Assembly: GCF_900111615.1 (NCBI RefSeq)
Contig: NZ_FOHU01000001.1
Span: 337,400-401,399 of the forward strand
Source of the DNA: Natronincola peptidivorans
Lineage (GTDB): Bacteria; Bacillota; Clostridia; Peptostreptococcales; Natronincolaceae
Length of the DNA stretch: 64,000 bases
Reading direction: 5' to 3'
The notes beneath the pieces were generated by a model. That model was not told the origin of the DNA. It was given only the letters and a program-made list of their open reading frames with translations, and did not search any database. Positions 44,107 to 53,029 of this stretch are shown here, piece after piece. Within the stretch, counting starts at the first letter, position 1. Each line of letters opens with the position of its first letter. The position numbers and the translations under genes are program-made.

Positions 44107-44874
44107 ATGAAAGCCGTTATTTTGTGCGGCGGCAAAGGTTTAAGAATGAGTGGGGATTCTAGCTTCACTTGTAAACCCTTGGCTAAAATTGGTAATAAAC
44201 CAATACTATGGCACATCATGGAAGTATATATGCATCATGGCATCCATGATTTTATTCTTTGTTTGGGATATAACGGTGAAGCTATAAAAGAGTATTTCAT
44301 GAATTTTGATTGGAAGGATCATGACTTTGAGCTAAGCATAAGAAATAACATAAAAGAGATTAAATTTTTTAATCAACTTGATCAGTTGAATATTACCTTT
44401 GTTGATACTGGACTAAATACTATGACTGGTGGGAGAATCAAAAGGATACAAAAATATATAGATGAGGATGAATTCATGTTAACCTACGGTGATGGTGTTG
44501 CTGATATAAATTTAGATGGTCTAATAAAATTTCATCGAGAAAAAGGAAAATTTGCAACTGTTACTGGGGTAAAAAATAGATCCTCCTATGGAATTATTGA
44601 TATAAAGGATGGTATTGCCACCAGTTTTCTAGAAAAACCTTTACAGGACGGTTGGATAAATGGAGGCTTTTTTATTCTTAAAAAGGAAATTTTTGATTAT
44701 ATCACTGGTGATGAAACCATATTTGAGAATGAACCCTTGAGAAATTTAGTACAGGATCATCAATTAGCAGTTTATCAGCACGAAGGATTTTGGCAGGGCA
44801 TTGATACAATCAAAGACTTACAACTGGCTAATAAGGAATGGAATAATAGCAATAGTCAATGGTTTAAGTGGTAG
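44107..44874 (+). CDS. rfbF: Glucose-1-phosphate cytidylyltransferase-like protein
   Basis: About 255 residues. Nucleotidyltransferase signature KAVILCGGKGLRMSGD with the activating lysine in FLEKPLQDGW and the metal-binding YGDGVADIN. The sequence is closest in pattern to RfbF, which forms CDP-glucose from CTP and glucose-1-phosphate. ATG 44107 has GGAGGTG six bases upstream. First gene of a five-gene operon for activated sugars. No clear CDP-glucose 4,6-dehydratase (RfbG) follows, so the final sugar is uncertain. Confidence 0.88.
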   Translation: MKAVILCGGKGLRMSGDSSFTCKPLAKIGNKPILWHIMEVYMHHGIHDFILCLGYNGEAIKEYFMNFDWKDHDFELSIRNNIKEIKFFNQLDQLNITFVDTGLNTMTGGRIKRIQKYIDEDEFMLTYGDGVADINLDGLIKFHREKGKFATVTGVKNRSSYGIIDIKDGIATSFLEKPLQDGWINGGFFILKKEIFDYITGDETIFENEPLRNLVQDHQLAVYQHEGFWQGIDTIKDLQLANKEWNNSNSQWFKW

Positions 44875-44893
44875 ATCAAAGGAGGTGCATGCT

Positions 44894-45847
44894 GTGGATA
44901 GTACATTTATCAATAAAAGAGTCTTAATTACTGGAGCTAGTGGATTTATAGGCTCCCATCTAGTTAGACGAATGCTTGAGGAAAATGCTCAAGTATATAT
45001 CATTGTACGAGAAACTTCTGATCTATGGAGGATTGAAGAGTTACTTAAGGATATTATCATTTATCCTTCGGATTCAAGAGATGCAGAAAAAATAGATAAA
45101 TCCGTCAGAACAATAAAGCCTGATTATGTCTTTAATATGGCAGCTTATGGTGTTGATGCACGGCAAAAAGATTATCTTACTGCAGCTAATACCAATATCA
45201 TAGGTATAATGAATCTTATAAATTCCTTAATTTCTATAGGTTGTAAAAAAATTTTAAATATTGGTACATGTATGGAATATGGAAATAAACAAGAAATCAT
45301 TAAAGAAGATGCATATTTAGAACCCTTTAACATATATGGCAGCACCAAAGCAGCTGCTACCATGCTGGCACACCAAGTTTCCAGAGAAAACAATTTGGAT
45401 ATTGTTACTTTGAGGGCTTTTGGAGTTTTTGGTGAAAACGAAGGCAGTCATAAGTTTTTTCCTCATATCATCTTATCCATTTTGCGCAATGAAGATGTTA
45501 ACTTAACTGGTTGTGAGCAATATAGAGATTATTCCTATATTGAAAACATCCTTGACGGCTTTATCTTAGCTGCAAAAAATGAAACTGTTAAAAACGAAAT
45601 ATTCAATATAGGCACTGGCGAAATTCACCCATTGAAATACTATGTAGATAAAGTGTATGAAAAAATGAATGCCGTTAAGAAACCAAATTATGGTGCCATA
45701 CCCTATAGATCGGGAGAAGTATGGAAGCCCCATCCTGATGTAAATAAAATACGAAAAATATTAGGTTGGAAACCTAAAATAGATTTTGATGAAGGCTTAG
45801 ATAGAACAATACAATGGTATGAGCAAAACAAGAAAAAATATAAGTAA
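44894..45847 (+). CDS. NAD-dependent epimerase/dehydratase (extended SDR), CDP-sugar modifying
   Basis: About 317 residues from GTG 44894 (AAAGGAGG eight bases upstream); frames starting at 44801 overlap rfbF and are rejected. Cofactor loop VLITGASGFIGSHLVRR, then NMAAYG, NIGTCMEYGNK with the catalytic Thr and YGSTKAAA with Tyr-x3-Lys. Resembles CDP-abequose/paratose synthases and GDP-mannose dehydratase-like enzymes. It lies 19 bp after rfbF, so a CDP-linked 4-keto or deoxy sugar is a fair guess. Confidence 0.83.
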   Translation: MDSTFINKRVLITGASGFIGSHLVRRMLEENAQVYIIVRETSDLWRIEELLKDIIIYPSDSRDAEKIDKSVRTIKPDYVFNMAAYGVDARQKDYLTAANTNIIGIMNLINSLISIGCKKILNIGTCMEYGNKQEIIKEDAYLEPFNIYGSTKAAATMLAHQVSRENNLDIVTLRAFGVFGENEGSHKFFPHIILSILRNEDVNLTGCEQYRDYSYIENILDGFILAAKNETVKNEIFNIGTGEIHPLKYYVDKVYEKMNAVKKPNYGAIPYRSGEVWKPHPDVNKIRKILGWKPKIDFDEGLDRTIQWYEQNKKKYK

Positions 45848-45863
45848 AATGGGGAGGAATTCT

Positions 45864-46931
45864 ATGACAAAAATCAATTCTATTATTATAGAAGACGTTG
45901 AGGCTGTTTATAATGAAATGAAGCACACTTTAAGATTAATTGAGGGAAGCACATGGCTGATCAGTGGCGGTGCCGGATTTCTTGGCAGCTACTTTCTTGA
46001 TTTGTTGAACTACTGTAATAATAATGTATTCTATAGTCCATGTAAAGTTATTTGTATAGAAAATTATCTTTCAGGCATACCTCAAAGAATTAAGCATTTA
46101 GAACACAATAAGCATATTGAAATTATCAACGCTGATATTGTAAAAACAATTGAAGTGTCTTGTGATATAGATTATATCGTTCATGCGGCAAGTATTGCGT
46201 CCCCAACCTTTTATCGAAAGTATCCTATTGAAACTATTGAAGCTAATGTGTTGGGATTAAAAAATTTATTAGACTTAGGTAGAATTAAAAATATTAAAAG
46301 CTTTTTATCCTTCTCCACAAGTGAAATTTATGGAGGCCCTACTAAAGAAAACATTCCTACTCCAGAGAATTATAACGGTAATGTATCCTGTACTGGACCT
46401 CGTGCTTGCTATGATGAATCCAAAAGACTTGGTGAAACCTTGGCAGTAAACTATTATCGACAATATCATTTGCCTGTTAAAATCGTCAGACCCTTTAATA
46501 TATATGGTCCTGGACTAAAATTGGATGACAAAAGAGTAATACCAGATTTCTGCAGCGATGCACTATATACAAAAAAGATTTCACTGTTTAGTGATGGATT
46601 GCCCACAAGAAGTTTTTGTTATGTAAGAGATGCTCTAGCTGGGTTTATGGCCATCCTTCTTTCAGATCATCATGGAGAAGCCTTTAATATAGGAAATGAT
46701 GAAAGAGAGATTAGTATGATAGATTTAGCAAAATTAATTGCTCAGATGGTAGGTGGTGTTGAGATTGAATATAAGAAAAGTAATGAAGCTGATTATCTTA
46801 CCGATAACCCTCAAAGAAGATGTCCTGATTTAACTAAGGCCAAATCCTTATTAAATTATGATCCTAAGGTAGGTTTAGAGGAAGGTTTATTAAGGTCTAT
46901 TAAATGGTATCAAAAGAATTATGGTTTATAA
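45864..46931 (+). CDS. NAD-dependent epimerase, UDP-glucuronate decarboxylase-like
   Basis: About 355 residues from ATG 45864 (GGGGAGG five bases upstream). Glycine-rich loop WLISGGAGFLGSYFL, HAASIASPTFYRKYP, FSTSEIYG with Ser/Thr, CYDESKRLGET with Tyr-x3-Lys and RPFNIYGPG, all typical of UDP-xylose synthase relatives. With the UDP-glucose dehydrogenase encoded 13 bp later it could convert UDP-glucuronate to a UDP-pentose. A 40-residue N-terminal extension precedes the Rossmann fold and is unusual. Member of the sugar operon. Confidence 0.84.
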   Translation: MTKINSIIIEDVEAVYNEMKHTLRLIEGSTWLISGGAGFLGSYFLDLLNYCNNNVFYSPCKVICIENYLSGIPQRIKHLEHNKHIEIINADIVKTIEVSCDIDYIVHAASIASPTFYRKYPIETIEANVLGLKNLLDLGRIKNIKSFLSFSTSEIYGGPTKENIPTPENYNGNVSCTGPRACYDESKRLGETLAVNYYRQYHLPVKIVRPFNIYGPGLKLDDKRVIPDFCSDALYTKKISLFSDGLPTRSFCYVRDALAGFMAILLSDHHGEAFNIGNDEREISMIDLAKLIAQMVGGVEIEYKKSNEADYLTDNPQRRCPDLTKAKSLLNYDPKVGLEEGLLRSIKWYQKNYGL

Positions 46932-46944
46932 GGAGGAGGATTCT

Positions 46945-48303
46945 ATGAAAATCTCTATCATCGGTACAGGTTATGTGGGGCTGGTTACAGGAATATGCTT
47001 GGCTTCTAAGGGGCATAAGGTTATCTGTATTGATAAAAAACAAGAAGTAGTCGATAAAATTAATGCTATGGTCTCCCCTATTTATGAACCTGGGTTGGAG
47101 GAACTTTTAATTAAAGCAGTCTCATCAGGAAATCTAATTGCTACAACTAATTTAGAACACTCAGTTTTAAACTCAGAAGTTTCTATCATTGCCGTAGGCA
47201 CACCTGCTAATAATGATGAAATAGATTTAAGCTATATTGAAAAATCTGTTTGGGAGATAGGATCAGTATTAAAGAATAAAAATTGCTATCATGTTGTTTG
47301 TGTAAAAAGCACTGTCGTACCAGCAACGAGTGATACTATAGTGAAAAATCTACTAGAAAAGGCATCGGATAAAATGATAGGTGAAATTGGCCTTGCCATG
47401 AACCCTGAGTTTTTAAGGGAAGGAAAGGCTGTGGAGGATTTTATGTATCCCGACAGAATTGTAATTGGTGCCCATGATCATCGCAGCTTTGAAACGATGA
47501 AGAATATTTATAAAGACTTTTTCAATGCTCCTATCCTTCATGTAAATTTAAGAACAGCCGAAATGATAAAATATACCTCCAACGCCCTCCTTGCCACTTT
47601 AATTTCTTTTTCAAATGAAATTGCAGCCCTATGTGAAAAAACCAAGAATATAGATGTTAAAGAAGTAATGGAATACGTTACCCTCGATAAACGTTTTAAT
47701 CCTAGGATTGATAAGCAGCTAGTCAATCCAGGAATGAATAATTATTTAAAAGCAGGCTGCGGCTTTGGAGGAAGCTGTTTTCCTAAGGATGTAAAGGCCT
47801 TAATTTCCTATAGTAAAGGGTTAGGCTATCAACCACAGATTATTGATGCAACCATTAAAATTAATAAGGAACAGCCCTTAAGACTGATAAAAAGATTGGA
47901 AGAAAAACTGATATCATTAAAGGGTAAAAAAATCGTCATTCTTGGTCTTGCTTTTAAACCTGATACAGATGATATTCGAGAATCGCCAGCTATTGCTATA
48001 ATCAATAGCTTGTTAGAAAAAGGTGCTCTAATTCATGGTGTAGATCCAATTGCTATTGAGAGTATGAAAAAAGTTATTCCAGAGGATAAGAAATCAGTAT
48101 CCTACACCCCAGATTATGTAACAGCATTAAAAAGTGCTGATGTTGCGATTTTAGTAACTTCATGGCCTGAATTTGCAGCTATTCCACCAGAAGCTTTCAA
48201 CAAATTGATGAAAACGCCTATAGTATTAGATGGTCGTAGAGTACTAGATAAAAAAGCTTTTGAGGCTGCTGGCGTAGTGTATATGGGTATAGGTTTAGCT
48301 TAG
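46945..48303 (+). CDS. ugd: UDP-glucose 6-dehydrogenase
   Basis: About 452 residues from ATG 46945 (AAGGAGGAGG upstream). Oxidises UDP-glucose to UDP-glucuronate with two NAD. N-terminal Rossmann loop ISIIGTGYVGLVTG, the substrate-binding PEFLREGKA, and the catalytic cysteine in GCGFGGSCFPKD around residue 265; the C-terminal UDP domain has ILGLAFKPDTDDIRESP. Complete and normal in length. Supplies substrate to the UXS-like enzyme before it. Confidence 0.95.
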   Translation: MKISIIGTGYVGLVTGICLASKGHKVICIDKKQEVVDKINAMVSPIYEPGLEELLIKAVSSGNLIATTNLEHSVLNSEVSIIAVGTPANNDEIDLSYIEKSVWEIGSVLKNKNCYHVVCVKSTVVPATSDTIVKNLLEKASDKMIGEIGLAMNPEFLREGKAVEDFMYPDRIVIGAHDHRSFETMKNIYKDFFNAPILHVNLRTAEMIKYTSNALLATLISFSNEIAALCEKTKNIDVKEVMEYVTLDKRFNPRIDKQLVNPGMNNYLKAGCGFGGSCFPKDVKALISYSKGLGYQPQIIDATIKINKEQPLRLIKRLEEKLISLKGKKIVILGLAFKPDTDDIRESPAIAIINSLLEKGALIHGVDPIAIESMKKVIPEDKKSVSYTPDYVTALKSADVAILVTSWPEFAAIPPEAFNKLMKTPIVLDGRRVLDKKAFEAAGVVYMGIGLA

Positions 48304-48336
48304 CCTATAAATAATCCTAGGAAAGAAGTGGACTCT

Positions 48337-48741
48337 ATGGATAAATTTTGGGAATTCATCAGCATTGATCCCTATGAAGATCAAAGAGGAATGCTGAAAA
48401 AAATCGTTATGAAAAGCCAACTGCAGAATAGTGATGAACTTGGGGAGGTATATTTACTATATTCTAATCCTAATAGTGTTAGAGGTAATCATTATCATAA
48501 AAAAAGCTTTGAATATTTTACTGTTATCGGCGGAAGAGCAAAAATAGCTTTAAAGGGCTTTCACCAAGATATTAGTGAAGAATTCTATATTACAGCTGAT
48601 GATAACATTATATTAAAGGTACCTCCTTTCACAATACATGCCTTTAAAAATGAAGGTCCTAATCAATTAATTATCCTTGCTATATCATCAAAGGAATACA
48701 GTCCAGCAGATACTGATACCTATATATCAGAAATTCTTTGA
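48337..48741 (+). CDS. Cupin-fold sugar isomerase-like protein
   Basis: About 134 residues. A single cupin with metal-site pattern GNHYHKKSFEYFTVIGG and IHAFKNEG. Such proteins occur in polysaccharide clusters as sugar 3,4-ketoisomerases (FdtA-like) or as C-terminal domains of CapF. It ends the operon and is followed by a terminator. ATG 48337 is preferred to the GTG at 48328. It suggests that a keto-sugar intermediate is isomerised or that the cupin senses the product; exact activity unknown. Confidence 0.78.
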   Translation: MDKFWEFISIDPYEDQRGMLKKIVMKSQLQNSDELGEVYLLYSNPNSVRGNHYHKKSFEYFTVIGGRAKIALKGFHQDISEEFYITADDNIILKVPPFTIHAFKNEGPNQLIILAISSKEYSPADTDTYISEIL

Positions 48742-48752
48742 TGGTTTTTTCT

Positions 48753-48773
48753 GAAAGCTATAGATAGCTTTTC
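48753..48773 (+). terminator. Terminator of the nucleotide-sugar operon
   Basis: AAAGCTA/TAGCTTT 7-bp stem with a four-base loop followed by TTCT, 12 bp past the stop. A second small hairpin (GCTATTTATAGC) lies just downstream. Confidence 0.6.
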
Positions 48774-48830
48774 TATGATGTTTATTGCTATTTATAGCTT
48801 CTTTTGTTTTTCAGTTATATTCCTAAACGA

Positions 48831-48857
48831 ACAACTATCTATATTTCACATATACTG
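48831..48857 (+). promoter_or_regulatory. Sporulation-type promoter candidate
   Basis: AC (48831-48832), 16 bp, CATATACTG (48849-48857), about 45 bp before ATG 48904. Identical -10 and spacing to the element at 43869-43895. Confidence 0.5.
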
Positions 48858-48903
48858 TATTAGATGAAAATTTCGCCGTATTTCACTAGGAGGGAGTATT
48901 ACT

Positions 48904-50784
48904 ATGAAGCATTATTACTGTTCGACCTTTAGTAAAGATTATATTTATAGAGGTATATTATTGTACAATTCTCTTTTAAAATATGATAAAAATTTTCACT
49001 TTTTTATAATCTGTTTGCATGATGAAGTGAAGGAACTTATTAAAAAAATGAATTTAGAGAAAGCAACTGCCATAGCTTTATCTGATATTGAACAAGAGGA
49101 TAAAGACTTACTAAAGGTAAAAAAAACTCGTAATGATAAAGAGTATATTTGGACTTCAAAAGCCTCTGTTATGCTTTATTTGTTAAACAAGTTTAAAGCA
49201 TTAGAGCATATTGTATGGCTAGATGGAGATACCATTTTTTATTCTGATCCTCAGCCCATATTCGATGAATGGGGAGATCAATACTCTATCATGTTAACTA
49301 AAGAAAGATGGAGAAAGGGACATAGGCAGCGCAATTATATCACTGGAATCTATAATACAGGTTTTATGGGCTTTAAAAGGGATAAGTATAGCTTTAATAG
49401 TCTTGAATGGTTAAGAAAAAAATTAATTGAATGGTGTTATGATAAACGTGAAAATGGTCTGTGGAGTGATCAATTGTATATAAATAATTGGCACAAAAAA
49501 TTTCAAAGAGTAGGTATTATAAAAAATATTGGGGTTAACCTTAACCCTTATATTGTTCAAAGGTGTAAGATAAAGAAAAAGGGTGATGCTATTTATGTTA
49601 ATGGTGAAAAACTAATCTTCTATCACGCCTATGGCTTTAAATATTATGATGGTACTGAGTTTGATCTATGCAGCTATGGATTAAGTTTATCAGATGATGT
49701 GATAAAAGAGATTTATTTGCCTTATATATATGCTACTAGAGATATAGTAAAGCAAATTAACAGTGTAGCTAATAATTTTTATAAAGAGGACCGGCCTAAA
49801 AACAAGCTTATAAGAAATTATTTTAATCTGAAAATTAACGAAGACATCTACAGAAATCGCTATCAGCTATGTACTTTAACCACTAAAGATTATCTAGTGC
49901 AAGCGTTAGCTTTATACAATTCATTGAAGAACGGTCATTCTAAATTTCATCTTTGGATTCTCTGTGTTGATGATATAGCCTATGAACTTCTCAGCAAAAT
50001 GAATTTAGAAAAAGCTACCCTAGTAAGCTTAGATAATATCAAGAATATAAAAGTTAAAAAAGCTAAGGAGCAAAGAAAGATTCATGAGTTTTGTTGGACT
50101 TTAAAAGCTCCCTTTATCTCTTATATCTTAAGCAATAATTACAACCTTTGTTCCGTTCTATATCTTGACTCTGATTTATTCTTTTATAGAGATATAAAAG
50201 CTCTATATAAGGATTGGGGCGGGAAATCTGTATACTTAACACAATTACCTATTGGCCCCAAATGGATTAAGAAGGTAGGCCAATATTCAGCAGGTTTAAT
50301 CGGTTTTAAAAGGGATGTTTTAGGAAAGAAATGCTTAAACTGGTGGCACAAACAATGCTTGGAATGGTGCTATGATATAAACGAGAAAAATAGATGGGGT
50401 GATCAAAAATATTTGAATTTTTTCAACAAAATATGCTCAAATATTAAAGTATCTAACCATAAGGGAATAAATCCTGGGCCATGGAACATATGGGATATGA
50501 AAAAAGCTTCAAGTGTTTATATGAAGGATGATGGTATATTTTTTAACAAATATCCGTTAATCTGTTACCATTTTAGTGGCTTTAGAGTTTTTAATGAAAT
50601 GGAATATGAGCTATGCAATCGAAAAAAAATGCCTCAAGCATCACAAATTATCTATGCTGCCTATATCAAAGAAGTAAGTAAAATTATGATGGAAATCAAA
50701 AAAATCGACAAAACCTTTATTGATATTATTACTTCTCCTCCTAGCAAGCATAAGCCATTTAATTATTATTCATTACATCATTGA
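48904..50784 (+). CDS. Tandem-duplicated glycosyltransferase, two GT-A domains
   Basis: A 626-residue soluble protein with two homologous halves (about 1-275 and 318-600). Each begins with a Y(Y/Q)LCT- or YYCSTFSKDY-like strand, has MNLEKAT, an acidic metal motif (IVWLDGDTIFYSDP; VLYLDSDLFFYRDI), a WGD/WGG segment, a TGIYNTGFMGFKRD or SAGLIGFKRD loop, and ends with a conserved CYHFSGF/FYHAYGF. This is the layout of GT8/GT-A-type transferases. Both halves retain the DxD motif, so two active sites are expected. Domain duplication happened long ago (halves are clearly divergent). Acceptor unknown; probably coat or surface protein glycosylation. Confidence 0.85.
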   Translation: MKHYYCSTFSKDYIYRGILLYNSLLKYDKNFHFFIICLHDEVKELIKKMNLEKATAIALSDIEQEDKDLLKVKKTRNDKEYIWTSKASVMLYLLNKFKALEHIVWLDGDTIFYSDPQPIFDEWGDQYSIMLTKERWRKGHRQRNYITGIYNTGFMGFKRDKYSFNSLEWLRKKLIEWCYDKRENGLWSDQLYINNWHKKFQRVGIIKNIGVNLNPYIVQRCKIKKKGDAIYVNGEKLIFYHAYGFKYYDGTEFDLCSYGLSLSDDVIKEIYLPYIYATRDIVKQINSVANNFYKEDRPKNKLIRNYFNLKINEDIYRNRYQLCTLTTKDYLVQALALYNSLKNGHSKFHLWILCVDDIAYELLSKMNLEKATLVSLDNIKNIKVKKAKEQRKIHEFCWTLKAPFISYILSNNYNLCSVLYLDSDLFFYRDIKALYKDWGGKSVYLTQLPIGPKWIKKVGQYSAGLIGFKRDVLGKKCLNWWHKQCLEWCYDINEKNRWGDQKYLNFFNKICSNIKVSNHKGINPGPWNIWDMKKASSVYMKDDGIFFNKYPLICYHFSGFRVFNEMEYELCNRKKMPQASQIIYAAYIKEVSKIMMEIKKIDKTFIDIITSPPSKHKPFNYYSLHH

Positions 50785-50823
50785 AAATTGAATGTGAAGA
50801 TTTTAAAGATGAGGGGTGAAGAA

Positions 50824-51582
50824 ATGGATTTACGATGCAAAATGACGCAATATGAAATTTTAATGAAAGATCCTATGGTATCTAAGCATATCCCTCATAC
50901 TAAATGGTATGACAGGAAAACTCTTATGAATATGATGGATCTATATTCAACTATATATATTAAGCCTTATAATAAGAGTCGAGGAAATGGCATCATCCGG
51001 GTAAAGGCAGCTAATAAAAATGAATACATCATCTCATTTGAAACCACCTACAAAAAAGTAGATAAACGCCACCTTGCATTAGAATTAGAGCAAATAATGA
51101 CTAGACCAAAGCAGTACATTATTCAGCAAGGAATCGATTTAGCAACTTACCAAGAGTGTTCCTTCGATATGAGAATTGTGTTGCAAAAAGTTAACAACAT
51201 TTGGCGAGTTACCTTAACTTCCGCTAAAGTAGCTAATTCACAAGATGCTATTGTGACAAATGTAGCTAAGGGAGCTAAAGATTATTTGTTACATGATATC
51301 CTGCAGCAATATGATCAAAAACAAAATTCAATGACAATTTTCCGAGAAATAATTGATTTTGCCCATCAAATCGCTAGTATCTTAGGTCATAAGCTTCCTT
51401 TAAAAATTACTGGCATTGACATCGGTATCGATAAACATGGTAACCTATGGTTTATAGAGTCAAATGCCTTGCCTGCCTGTAAACAGTGTAAGCTTGTAAA
51501 TGATAAACTATCTATCAAAAAGTATGAAGATGCTAATAGACTAATTGGAAACAGATCAAGAAACAAAAGAAGTAAGAAATAG
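50824..51582 (+). CDS. YheC/YheD-like ATP-grasp protein, short form
   Basis: About 252 residues from ATG 50824 (GAGGGG seven bases upstream). It contains only the ATP-grasp part of the YheC/YheD family: IYIKPYNKSRGNGIIRV, DMRIVLQKVNN, TGIDIGIDKHGNLWFIESNALP with the metal-binding acid. Bacillus YheC and YheD are spore-coat-associated. The N-terminal domain found in the neighbour at 51656 is missing. ATP-grasp enzymes usually ligate an acid to an amine; the substrates are unknown. It follows the glycosyltransferase gene in the same direction. Confidence 0.85.
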   Translation: MDLRCKMTQYEILMKDPMVSKHIPHTKWYDRKTLMNMMDLYSTIYIKPYNKSRGNGIIRVKAANKNEYIISFETTYKKVDKRHLALELEQIMTRPKQYIIQQGIDLATYQECSFDMRIVLQKVNNIWRVTLTSAKVANSQDAIVTNVAKGAKDYLLHDILQQYDQKQNSMTIFREIIDFAHQIASILGHKLPLKITGIDIGIDKHGNLWFIESNALPACKQCKLVNDKLSIKKYEDANRLIGNRSRNKRSKK

Positions 51583-51608
51583 TCATAAAAATATAAGACA
51601 AAAAGAAT

Positions 51609-51645
51609 GGGAGCACCTGATAAGAAGTGCTCCTACTATTTTTAT
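51609..51645. terminator. Bidirectional terminator between the two ATP-grasp genes
   Basis: GGGAGCAC/GTGCTCCT stem (51609-51634, 7-8 bp) followed on the plus strand by TACTATTTTTAT and on the minus strand by ATTCTTTTT. The genes converge here. Confidence 0.8.
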
Positions 51646-51655
51646 ATTAATTCTA

Positions 51656-52957
51656 TCAAAATTCTGCCAATGCCTTGGCATACTCAAAAGGAGTAGAAAG
51701 TATCTTCGGCAATACTTGTTTTTCATCTTCTGTTCTATTGGCTTTTTTCAATGCAGCATAATTTAATTGAATTTCTAGAATCCAAATCTTGAGATTTTTA
51801 TCTATGATTAAGTCAATGGCAGTGTCTCCGATATGATAGTTATGGTTTTCTATGATTTTTAAGGCTTTAATGCAAAGTTCAGCTGCTTCAGTCATTAAAG
51901 CATCTACTTTATCATCATTTAAAGAGAAAATTTCTTTTAGTGCTATTTCACCAGGAATTATTTTGGCCCTGTTTCTTGAGTTGGAAATGATGCTTCCAGC
52001 CTTTGCGATTTTTGTCTCCATTCCTGAGAATACCCATGTTTTAGAACGATTTTTTTGAATATATATCCTAAAGTCTGCTTTATTTCTTCCATATTGTAAG
52101 GGAATTGCTTTTTGAATTAAGTATTTTGTATCTTTGCATAACTTTTTCTTTAAAGCTTTTTCTAAATTGGCTTTGGTTTTCAGAGGAATAGAATGACTAA
52201 ATTCATCCTTAAGTATATACCAATTCTTGAATTTTTTTAAATGAAAAATTCCTCTTCCTCTAGATTTATTAAAGGGCTTTAAATAGACTTCATCATTTAT
52301 CTCCATTATGTCAAGTAAATTTTTTATATTTGTATATACTTCTGTTTCAGGCAAATGATGCATCAATTCAGGTACTCTAGATAAGATTTTCCATAGAGTC
52401 AGTTTATCTACATTAAAGGGGTAGTTAAAAATTTTATTGCCAATATGTTTATTAAAATCTTCAAATACTCCCCTGCTTATATGCTTTCTGACATAAACTG
52501 CTCCCGGATAAGGAAAAACACCTTCAACAAATGACTTGGTTTCATCGTTATAATAGTAGCCCTTTATGGTTTGATTATTTCTATTAATTCCCTTTTCTTG
52601 AAAAATATATATAAGTCCTTTAATTATACTATATTTTGTAAAATATAGTTTCATATGACTCTGGAATCTACAATTATAGGCGGTAAGGTAACCAATTACA
52701 GGCCCTAGATACAGGTGATTATCTCGAAAGTAAGATTCATAAAGTACAGGGGGAATGTATATTTCTTCCGTAACCATGTGGGGAACTTTGATATTTGATG
52801 CTTGTAATTGATTGTCTACCTTGATTTTTAGTTCTTTTTGTAAAGATCCAAAATGTAGTATAATTTTTTCTGATTTAATATTATTTTTTTTCAAATCAAG
52901 TTCCTTTATATGAATTGAATCTTGCTCTATATCTTTATCTATTTTAATTGCGCACAT
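51656..52957 (-). CDS. YheC/YheD family spore-coat-associated ATP-grasp protein
   Basis: About 433 residues from ATG 52957 (AGGGGG seven bases upstream). An N-terminal YheC/D domain (about 1-190) with VTEEIYIPPVLYES and GPVIGYLTA is followed by an ATP-grasp domain with VYLKPFNKSRGRGIFHL, KADFRIYIQKNRSKTW and TAIDLIIDKNLKIWILEIQLN. Both halves match YheC/YheD, which are located in the spore coat of Bacillus. The KP(F/Y)NKSRG(N/R)GI motif is shared with the short paralogue. It is the best single marker for a spore-surface function of this region. Confidence 0.9.
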   Translation of the reverse strand: MCAIKIDKDIEQDSIHIKELDLKKNNIKSEKIILHFGSLQKELKIKVDNQLQASNIKVPHMVTEEIYIPPVLYESYFRDNHLYLGPVIGYLTAYNCRFQSHMKLYFTKYSIIKGLIYIFQEKGINRNNQTIKGYYYNDETKSFVEGVFPYPGAVYVRKHISRGVFEDFNKHIGNKIFNYPFNVDKLTLWKILSRVPELMHHLPETEVYTNIKNLLDIMEINDEVYLKPFNKSRGRGIFHLKKFKNWYILKDEFSHSIPLKTKANLEKALKKKLCKDTKYLIQKAIPLQYGRNKADFRIYIQKNRSKTWVFSGMETKIAKAGSIISNSRNRAKIIPGEIALKEIFSLNDDKVDALMTEAAELCIKALKIIENHNYHIGDTAIDLIIDKNLKIWILEIQLNYAALKKANRTEDEKQVLPKILSTPFEYAKALAEF

Positions 52958-53029
52958 AAATTTCCCCCTCATCATTATCAGCCTTGGTCTAGCCTTTTTT
53001 TGTAACTACTTTATGAGCTTTATGGTTTT

